A DNA stretch of 64,000 nt, taken from Ciona savignyi (lineage: Eukaryota > Chordata > Ascidiacea > Phlebobranchia > Cionidae). Made by a program: the position numbers and the translations under genes. Positions 45,703-54,727 of this stretch are shown in pieces. The stretch spans positions 967,810-1,031,809 of the forward strand of contig CH003110.1 in NCBI GenBank assembly GCA_000149265.1, given 5' to 3'. Every line of letters starts with the position of its first letter. Position 1 is the stretch's first letter. The notes beneath the pieces were generated by a model. The model did no database searches. It had not been told where the DNA came from and saw only the letters and a list, made by a program, of their open reading frames with translations.

Positions 45703-45834
45703 TGGTGTTTGTGTGTGGAATTCGTATTTGGCTCACCAACTTAAGATTGTCCTTTTTGTATGTGTGTTGTGTTGTAAAAGCCTTTTATTTTTGTTAAAAA
45801 CAGGATAGAATAGAATGAAAACACAAGAACATAT

Positions 45835-46245
45835 TACACCCCTCCGTCGGGTTACCCGAGCTAATGCAGTGTGTTGTGTATGATTAAGAAGTTCTATTAA
45901 TTTTGGTAGAACCTATTAATCTACTGGGTTTAAGGCAATGTTCGTTAAAGTGCCTTGCCCAAGGACACCGCAGGCTGACTGGAGACCAGTTTCTAACCTA
46001 CAACCCTTCGGCTGAAAGGACGCGCTACCAACCAAGCTACTCTGGTGGTAACATGTGCAACATGCTCTATTACAGAGGATGGGTACAAAAGTGGCTAGTC
46101 GGTCGTGTCCTTGGGCAAGGCACTTAATGGACATGGCCCGAACCCAGCGGAATATCGGCTTTTACTAAATTAAAGGAAAGCCTTAATCCTACACAACACT
46201 CTGTAATAGCTCTGGTAACCCGACGGTGGGCGCGAGGTGAACCAC
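45835..46245. mobile_element. two SINE pieces in the presumed unc79 3' UTR
   Basis: A minus-strand body and head at 45835-46050, then a plus-strand body without tail at 46085-46245. Confidence 0.75.
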
Positions 46246-46348
46246 ACAGTTTGACATATTGTTGTTATTTTTATGGCGCAGTTTATTATGTTTGTTTTAT
46301 TATCGTAATTACTGATCAGTTTTGTGTGAATGTTAATTGCCGGTATTA

Positions 46349-46354
46349 AATAAA
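46349..46354 (+). promoter_or_regulatory. possible unc79 polyadenylation signal
   Basis: First AATAAA I see after the stop codon, about 650 bp downstream, followed by a T/G-rich stretch. The interval contains two SINE fragments, so the 3' UTR would be repeat-derived. Confidence 0.3.
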
Positions 46355-46409
46355 CGTTTATGTTGTTCATGTCACAGTGGTTTTAATAATCTTGTCGAAT
46401 AGCATAGCC

Positions 46410-46744
46410 CAGGGGTCGGCAACCTTTTTGAGCCATTTTAACCGATATTCCACAAAGTAAAACAAAAACTGCACACTAAAATAAATATTAGGACATTAGA
46501 GTTAGTTTTAAACCTGGGGTTTTCCACAAATTAAAAATCACTGGGAGCCGCAAAACTAATAATATTTTCGCAATAAAAGAAAAATAGCACTGTGTAAGGT
46601 AAAGTGGCGAGTTTTCTTATGTTTGGTTTACTAATGCATGGGTATTAAACATTAAGCAATCGCTACAGTAACAATAAAATTAATAAGAGCCGTATGGAGA
46701 TGAAAGGCCGCATGCGGCTTCGGAGCCGCAGATTGACGACCCCT
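46410..46744. mobile_element. hAT-like MITE
   Basis: Left aggggtcggcaaccttttt and right attgacgacccct form inverted ends. Near the right end is a 15-bp inverted pair around gcatgcggcttcggagccgc. Target duplication not evident. Confidence 0.7.
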
Positions 46745-46793
46745 CGTGTAATGGGTTATTCGCTTTGCTCACTCAAACCTTTGGAAACAATTG

Positions 46794-46910
46794 TAAGGTC
46801 GTGTGGCCTAATGGTTAACGCGACCGATACATATACCGACTCCTAAACAAAAACGGTCTTGGTAACGAGCCCATCAGGGATTCAAAACCCTGCCCGGTAA
46901 AAAAACTATG
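46794..46910 (+). mobile_element. small tRNA-like repeat (GTCGTG family)
   Basis: A-box-like ggcctaatggttaacgcg and B-box-like gggattcaaaaccctg about 65 bp apart; about 110 bp in all. Confidence 0.6.
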
Positions 46911-47344
46911 GAAAAGTTTTAACCTTGTCCTCTAAACAATAATTGACAAAATAATAACCCTAATGTTAGCTGCAGCCCTTACGCTCACCTTAATATCATA
47001 ACTTTCATTTTTAGTGTGCAGTTTCCCTACTTTCCTTTAGTTTTCTCTGGTTTCGCTACTTTTTAACTATAAAAACGAAACGATTTCGGTTTAATTTATT
47101 ATGTTGCCTTTAATGGAGTCCAGCTGTGGTCATTTTTCGTCCTAGGTAGATTAAATTCATCAGTTAGACCAACTATGGTTATGTGGCCTGACGAATATGA
47201 TCCGACTTAAACGGCTTTAAAACAAAATGAAATGAACAGCGATCCTGTGATCGAAACCTAAGCGGCACAAAAACAAGTACTTTAAGCTACGTTATGTATT
47301 AAGCGATAAAAACATTAAGCTAAAATGGTCATGGGTAATTCAGT

Positions 47345-47565
47345 CGATAAAAACTACAGGAGCCATCGCCAGATCACTTCGTGGCCACCGGAGCTATTGC
47401 AGTGTGTTGTGTATGACTCAGACGTTCTTTTAAATTAGTAGAACACAATCTTCCACTGGGGTCAGGCAATGTGCCTAGCCCAATGACACAACTAATTTGC
47501 TAGCGTCTAGTTTTGAATATACAAACTTTCGGCTAAAAGGCGACTCAATAGACTACAACATGTTT
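47345..47565 (-). mobile_element. SINE, old copy
   Basis: Body gagctattgcagtgtgttgt to the head region gctaaaaggcgactcaat. Confidence 0.7.
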
Positions 47566-47761
47566 GGGTAAATTAAGGCTTGGATGTATACCTATTGTTT
47601 ATAAACGTGACTTAAATCTAGTACATTAATGGGTTAAACTTAATCATTTAAAAACTATGAAGAAGTGTTGCATTCTTACACAGTCATACTATAATGGCTT
47701 CGGTAACTAGATGGCGGGCAAGAGGTAATCTGCCAATTACCCTTGTCGTAACTCTTACTCG

Positions 47762-48035
47762 TATGGTCGTGTAGCCGAATGGTTATCACGACCGATACAA
47801 ATACCGGGTTATATACAAAAACGGTCTTAGTAACGGGATTGAAATCAAGCCTGGTAAAAATAACTCTCTCTTGAGTTTAGGCCTACTCATCACAACTGGA
47901 ATAAAACTTAAACATAACTTAGGGTGGTTGTGGCTGAATGGTTGAACGACCGTCTGATATACAGATTTCTATTTGACGAGCGATTTGGTAGCAAGGCCAT
48001 CATGCGATCGTTACTTAGTTCGGGTAAAAAATTAT
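47762..48035 (+). mobile_element. two small tRNA-like repeats (GTCGTG family)
   Basis: 47762-47870 (tcgtgtagccgaatggttat) and 47925-48035 (ggttgtggctgaatggttga), same order of blocks as the copy at 46.8 kb; the second is more diverged. Confidence 0.55.
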
Positions 48036-48164
48036 AATTAAAACAACTACACATTTTTTTTTCTAAGAACTCGTGCAATCGTATTTTTCCCTGTTTCCAA
48101 TTTGTGTATTGTTGCGTGTTTTTTTAGTGGAAACAAAAAAAACAAACTAAATTGTTTGTGGAAC

Positions 48165-48325
48165 AATGGGTTTCAGCAAATTGAAGGAACATCTCACCCA
48201 TACACAATACATTGTAATAACTCAGGTAACCCGACGGTGGGTGCGGAATATTCTGACGATTGCTCGTGTGGTAATTTCCTTGGTTTTCCCATTCACGGAG
48301 ATAAACATGAATATCCTATCCCTAC
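48165..48325 (+). mobile_element. SINE, 3' half
   Basis: From atgggtttcagcaaattgaa to the tail aacatgaatatcctatcc. Confidence 0.8.
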
Positions 48326-48329
48326 TATT

Positions 48330-50149
48330 CGCATCTCGTTGACTATACCACAATACACGCGAAGCAACAGACGAGTTTCCGTTCAATTTGTCGTCAGCAC
48401 TATCGACAGATGCTTGACCCAGGTCCAATCTGTTCTAACTTGTTCAACTGTCTTTCCCACGCTATTTTCGTCGAATTTGGGTCGCGAGTCTTACTTTGCT
48501 CTAGTTTAACCGTTTATTTTCGTATCTTCAATTTTGACCACTTTAATAAAATTGTAGAATGGTTTCGAGTAACAAAAAAAATATAAAATAACACTTTTAG
48601 TATAGGCAAAATATTTGTTTCAATTTATTTCAGCCTTTTTACTGCTTAATGTGTGTTTAGTGTCTTTTATGTCGTTTTTTTTTATTTGGCCTAGTGGTTA
48701 TTTTATAAAAAACACAATTTATAATCATGTTTATAGAAATACTTATCCTCGGCGTAGAACACTAAGGACCATTTACAAAACCATTGCACGCTTATATACC
48801 ATTTCCTGAAACCGTCACAGCTTGTGTCGATTTCGCGGCTATATTTACAACGGTAGTGTAACGCCACTCATTTCCGATTAGTTCCTTATTACCTTGGGAA
48901 ATCATTAATGTATTGAGTAGGTCTTGATTGCATGTGAGTGTTATTACTATCCGGCCCGTTGAGAAACTAATAAGAAGAATACAGACATCGCTGGGTGTTG
49001 GATTGCATTTAACATCGTTTAGTTTTGATATCTTGTTTTTATCCTCAAGTTAAACATAAATATTAATGTATTTCTGTTCAAATCCATTTAACCACTTTTT
49101 TAGAGTGCATTCCAAAAAATAATGCTTTTAAACAAAGTCTATTTAATGCATTTCTAAGAAATATTGTTTGCCAGTACAGCATTCTTAGTCGCTTATTTAA
49201 AGATTATATTTATTTAAAGTATAAACAGTTTTAAGAATGACATATTCGGTTCTAAAAATCGTTATCCAATAAAATGCGCTATCATTTCACACAATTAATT
49301 GCCCATATTTTTAATCATGTCCCTCTTTGTTAAGAGCGCGATTTATGGAAAAATAAGTTTACTAACTTTAAAATGTTTTTTTTAACATAAGCAGTGGCAC
49401 TGTGACTACTGAATCGCTCTATATTATCTGGCTGAATATATCTAGAAAACTGACTGCAGGCAAAATGGGATGATTAACTTTGGTATACAACCGTTATAAC
49501 GGAAAGGAATTAGCGATCGTTGCTGCTTGAACCTCCGAATAGATTAGTGCGGTAAATAAAACCACAAGAATTAATTGTAAAAATGTGGGTTTTCTTTTCC
49601 GAAGGGAGCATATTTTGATTTTACTCCGTTTTATCTTTCGTTTACTTGCGTCACGTTGGTTACAGGCATGTCCGATCGCTAGGTCATTGTCAGGAACGGG
49701 TAATGAATACGCTGCAATAGCTTAACTTGACAACGAACACGAGGTGATTTAAAGGTGGGAATACAAATTACGCACTTATTCTATGAATATATTGTAGCCC
49801 TTATAAATCCTATAAATCCAGTGTATAGTTTATATACAATAATGGCGTTAAACTGTAAAGACGAACTTGCTAAAAGGTTTTGCGAAAGAAGTTGTTAATT
49901 ATGGGTTTTAATAAATTAAAAAAAACGTTACCACCATACCACACATTGCAATTGCTCCGATAACCCGACGGTTGACGTTTAACATGACCTGATATTGCAT
50001 ATATAAAGCATGAATAGTATATCCCCTGCCTTAATATAATGCTATTTATGTTTAGTAGATAATATAAAATAATGAAAACATGGTAGCCTATTGCTTTGAG
50101 CGATAAATATTATTATCCAAAGTGTAAATAGTTCGATAAACCAATTTAC

Positions 50150-50150
<1 letters not shown>
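48330..50150. other. intergenic, no gene recognised
   Basis: AT-rich. Only weak SINE body remnants at about 49720-49750 and 49905-49985. Open frames up to about 60 codons have no recognisable similarity. Confidence 0.5.
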
Positions 50151-50151
<1 letters not shown>

Positions 50152-50188
<37 letters not shown>

Positions 50189-50290
50189 ACCTAAACCGTT
50201 CGCGTTAATCATTGGACCAAGTAACAGTTTCATTTAAGTATAATTAAGTGAGGTAGAAAATAGGCTATATTCGCTTAGACTTGTTATTCA
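50152..50290. repeat. TA microsatellite with flank duplicated at 52.3 kb
   Basis: About 12 TA repeats, then accgttcgcgttaatcattg and gaccaag. The same arrangement occurs at 52315-52470. Confidence 0.75.
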
Positions 50291-50849
50291 AAAACTTTTG
50301 GGTAACCTTATAATATTCAAATGAATTTTATCTAATAGCGGTCTTATCGACGAAAGCACACGAAAATTCAAAACTTGTTCCAGTAAAAATATATATTTTT
50401 AAAACAATATAACATCTTTACCTTCGATTTAAAAATGCACCACAAAGACATTAAACTGTTCATTTTATTTGATTAAAAAACTAATACTTTTCCGATTGTA
50501 CTCTTTGTTTAAGGGAATATAAAACTTTTCCTATTTATTAGGATTCGATTACATATAGACCATGATAGCTTATGCTGATAAAGAGTCAAAACGTAAATTG
50601 ACGAATACAATACAATAATATTTTCAACACCCAACCAATCGTTCTTGTCATTAACTCTATGAACAAAATTGGGCTACTTTTTTTTACCTACATCCTTTAA
50701 CGAATACCAATTATTTTAGAAAACTATGATTATGATTGTTTTCTATGGGCAAAGGACACGTATTGGTTCATTCACGTCATTTTTAGGGAATTACGGGGAA
50801 GCACCGTGGGTCTAATCTATACTTACCGCCACCTTAAAAGGTGTTTTGT

Positions 50850-50957
50850 GGCCACTTCGGTAACTCGACGGTGGGCGAAAGGTAATCTGACGATTGTGAT
50901 ATCGCCCTCTGCGCTTTCCCGTTCACGGGGATAAATATAAATATCTTATCCTAGCCC
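50850..50957 (+). mobile_element. SINE, 3' fragment
   Basis: cttcggtaactcgacggtgg to tail aaatatcttatcctag. Confidence 0.75.
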
Positions 50958-51139
50958 CAACTACGCTACAATCAAACAACGTAAAAGCAGTACGAACTGA
51001 TGAACCTATGTATAGTTATAATATACATGTATTATTTTATTTATTATAGCTTCCTTTTCAGTGTTTGCTAACTTCCTTTGGCGAAATGCTGTGGCCCACA
51101 CTTTTCGGGCCAACCCTTCTCCTAAAGCCTGCTCACCCA

Positions 51140-51395
51140 TTGCACGGGTCGCTTTACCGCACACTTTTCCTCGAGGCTTGGTGTAATAGTATAAATAATA
51201 AATTAAACATTTATTTTACAAATTTTATTTCTTTTTTTTATGTAGGTTTGGAAGCCATGTCTAAATATACCGAAAAGATATAATTGATTGGTTTTTAAAC
51301 GTGTTTTATTGTCGGTCGTTTTGCCGTTTTTTTTTCGTTATCCGATTTATTATCAAATGTCCTGTTTTGATCGTGGAAACAAAAATATACTCTAC
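51140..51395 (+). repeat. dispersed repeat shared with 28545-28800
   Basis: acgggtcgctttaccgcaca, ctcgaggcttggtgtaa, and a right end gtggaaacaaaaatata. Confidence 0.7.
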
Positions 51396-51467
51396 CAAGG
51401 TTTATTTTTATAGAAAACGCATACTATAATAATTACTAAAAGATCACATTTCAAAAATGCGGCACCT

Positions 51468-51592
51468 GTGCGGTCGTGTGACCAAATGGTTAACACGACC
51501 GATACATCTACCGAATTATATGCAAAAACGGTCATAACGACGAACCTAGCATGGGTTCGAAACTTAACTCGGTCAAAAAAAACTCTTTTTAA
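51468..51592 (+). mobile_element. small tRNA-like repeat (GTCGTG family)
   Basis: cggtcgtgtgaccaaatggt, taacacgaccgatac, and a B-box-like gggttcgaaacttaac. Confidence 0.6.
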
Positions 51593-52311
51593 ATAAAGGC
51601 TTCTCGTGCTTAAGGGTTGGGGTTAAATTAGTTTTCATGATCGCTACTTTATTACATAAAAATAGCACAGGTATTTTAAGTTAAGGAAGCAGGTTGAAAC
51701 GGTAAAACTACAGTAGTTGAAACATGACAGTGAATACACACGGTATACCGGAAGTGACGCTTAAAATCAATGCACTTATGCCAACAAATATTACACATTC
51801 ATAAATTATCTATAACGACAGTTCGCATTTTTTCTTTGTTACTGGATAATAAAGGCAGGAAGTAAAGGAAAGGTAATATTCTCATTTCGAATTATTTTTT
51901 TCAAAATATAATAAACTAATTTTTTTATGTTTTTTAACGACGTATAAAACAGGGGTTGTGACGATCATTTGGTGACATACCGTTCTCGCGATAGGACTAT
52001 ATGTATTTAAATTGTGGTGTGCCGCTCGCTACTACAATATTTTACCTTTGCTATGTGCACCCAGTTTTCAAAAAAATGATGAAGTCCAGTAGTAAGGTTA
52101 AGTCTGGATGGCAATTAAAAGGATCCGTCCCTGAAATAAACCGAGAATCAACAACTTGCTTTTATGTATTGTTGCTAACTTGACCATCTATTCTACATAA
52201 CGGTCCAGCATTAGGGAAGGGGACTAACAAACGTTGCTCAAATGATTATAATTTTTATCTTTTTTTACCGGAATATGTTTTAACCCAATGATACGCCCGC
52301 CACCATTACCG

Positions 52312-52314
<3 letters not shown>

Positions 52315-52353
<39 letters not shown>

Positions 52354-52470
52354 TCCAGTACATAAATCGTTCGCGTTAATCATGCGACCAAGCAAGAGCT
52401 TCATTGTATAATTTAGTGTGGTATAAAAAACAAAGCAATTAACGCCTATACCGCAACATATTGTAGTTGC
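52315..52470. repeat. TA microsatellite with flank duplicated at 50.2 kb
   Basis: About 17 TA repeats, then aatcgttcgcgttaatcatg and cgaccaagcaagagcttcat. Confidence 0.75.
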
Positions 52471-52479
52471 TCTTTTAAG

Positions 52480-54440
52480 CCAATTATGGGACAAATAGTT
52501 AAGAAAACAGGAAAAGGCTATCTTCGCTTAATCAATCGCTATTTTTTCCCAAAAAAATCTTAGAAAAATACCGCGGTTAGGTAAGGTATTCAAAGATTCT
52601 AGAATATTCTGAAGTCTCGTTTGCAGCGTCACACTCTGTTAACAGAGCAGTTAATTGAACAGCTGTTTATGGTAGACGGTCAATTCATTTACAGACTGCT
52701 TTCAATATATTAATCAAGTCAAAATATATCGATGAGGGTTATATTATGAGTGGACTAGATAGAGGAAAGACGGGTTGCCTGGAAAGAAAGGAAATACAAT
52801 ACGTCGTTTTATCTCTAGGGACGCGGTCTCATCAATAGAAAAAAGAGACTTTGTACTGTTTGAGTCCCTTTGTCACACTCTTAAAGTACTAGCGTGCTCT
52901 GGCCATCGGTAGTGCTTATCTAAGTTTGTGGTTCGCGTTTCCCAGACTTAACACTGTATATTAAGGCAAGCGCATAATGCACAGAGTAAGGCAGTATAAG
53001 TAAATATCGCAGGCAAAACTGTATTTTACTCTAATGCAGCCCAATTTCGGTTCCTGTCACATATTACGGCTTAAATCTATTGTATACATTCCTCTATCGG
53101 GAGTTGTGGTTAGTTATGCGTAGTCAGGATATTTAGAAGTTCAACAAGCAAATTATTACTGCTTTCCGGTAGTTTTGTTTGATCGAATTTGAAAATGTAG
53201 TTCAACATTTAAATATTGTTTAATACTTTAGCGGTTATCAGATAACACAACTAGTAGCAACATAAATATTAATAAACACATTTTATCTTGATAAGGGTAA
53301 AAATACCGTTAAGCCCTTGTGTCAGTTCTACCCTCTTTTGGGCCAAATTTAAAATATTACACGTCGTTACAGATAAGATAAAATGTACCACAGTTATGTC
53401 GTTGTTAAACCGCATTCCATGCTCTAATATGACGCACACATCTTTTTTGTTAAACAAAATATTAAGGACGTTGGCCCATCATTACTTTCAGAGCAATAGT
53501 AAAGTGGTCTTGACTTAAGTTGATGAAGAGGTATTTAAGAAAAGTCTTACATTTAACAAGTATGGATCACGACCTTGAAAACTTATTGCGCAATTTCTCA
53601 AGTCTGGAATTCATTAGACTGACGCGTAAAAGCTGTTCAAAACCGTCCTAGTATAGTCTGTTAAGTATTTTCTGCCCTACTTACCACTTATTCCAACTTA
53701 AACTTGAGAATTCCTTTTGTTCATTTCTTCAAGTTGCTTAGCTAATCAAGGCTTGTAATTTCTTCGAGTGTAAAGCATATAAGTTCAAGAAAGAAGTCTG
53801 TGAAGCTATATTCTACAGGTTGTATTTTGTGCTAACTTCTTGAACACAGTCTGTCTGTTCAAATTACTCTATGTTGTTGTTATTATTGTGTTTTTTTAAT
53901 GTTTAAATTTTGAAGTTGATTTAACTCCCCATGATGAGTATTTAAATGCCTCTACGTTAAAAGTTGTAAAGGGAAATAGGTACTACTGCAATGAAACTCG
54001 AAAAAATTGGCCATTGCGGTTTTGCTGTTTTTGTTTCTTCTGTCTTGGTGAACGAACTAATCAGTTCAATCTCTTTTAGAGGTTTTACTGATCACTAATG
54101 ACAACTGTACTACTCGCAGAATTTACTGCATTAAAAGCGGCAGAAATGCGAACAGCAAATAACCTACAATATCAAAAGAACGTTTACATTGGGTAGTACT
54201 CTTTTTCTCTACAGTTTGAGCCCCGTTTTATATTCGCCTCGGAGATTTTGTGTCAAAGTTTCTCTCGGATGTAGTACAGCCATGTAGTACAAAGTTGTGT
54301 CGGCACTAGCGAAAGTGTGAAGTAGCTCTTATGCGGATGCGATTTTCGGTTGAAGATGCGATGGTTTTGTGTAAGTTATATCGCGGGCGGAGGACAGCCC
54401 GCTCCAAAGAAAAGGTGCCGCATCGTTACACTCCAACGGT
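52480..54440. other. intergenic, nothing recognised
   Basis: No SINE, satellite or exon seen over about 2 kb, in sharp contrast to the rest of the window. It could hold regulatory sequence for the downstream transporter gene; this is inference. Confidence 0.4.
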
Positions 54441-54451
54441 GGAAATTACAT

Positions 54452-54458
54452 TATAAAA
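54452..54458 (+). promoter_or_regulatory. TATA-like element upstream of the SLC6 gene
   Basis: TATAAAA lies 235 bp before the ATG in an otherwise AT-rich region. Chance occurrence is likely; no other promoter motif was recognised. Confidence 0.2.
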
Positions 54459-54692
54459 GTATTTCTAATAAACTTATTAACTATAAATTCAATTTGCAAC
54501 GATCACTTTGCGCCTGAAGTCCAAAATCCTTTCACAAAATACAAATGGATCTTTCCTGAGTGCGTTTTTATGTTGTTGTCAAAATTAAAGTGTTGGTGTC
54601 AATTAAAAACGATTTTTAGACCGAAATTAACGATTCTTACTTGTATAATAAAGGTATCTGGTGGAGGATAAAACGCCCTCGGGAAATCAATT

Positions 54693-54727
54693 ATGAGCGA
54701 ATCGGTGCCAACCAATGAGCAGAAGGG
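54693..54727 (+). CDS. SLC6-like exon 1 with start codon
   Basis: Encodes [11 protein letters not shown] and ends GG in phase 2 before donor gtaact. The split codon GGA joins exon 2 to give [12 protein letters not shown], in frame. N-terminal cytoplasmic tail. Confidence 0.75.

Noticed and set aside
4382-45507. Recurrent peptide [14 protein letters not shown] in several open frames
   Set aside because: It is the translated SINE body; it appears wherever a well-preserved copy occurs and always ends inside the element.
52001-52183. 60-codon open frame starting MYLNCGVPLATTIFYLCY
   Set aside because: No recognised similarity and no gene context; it may be chance in AT-rich sequence.
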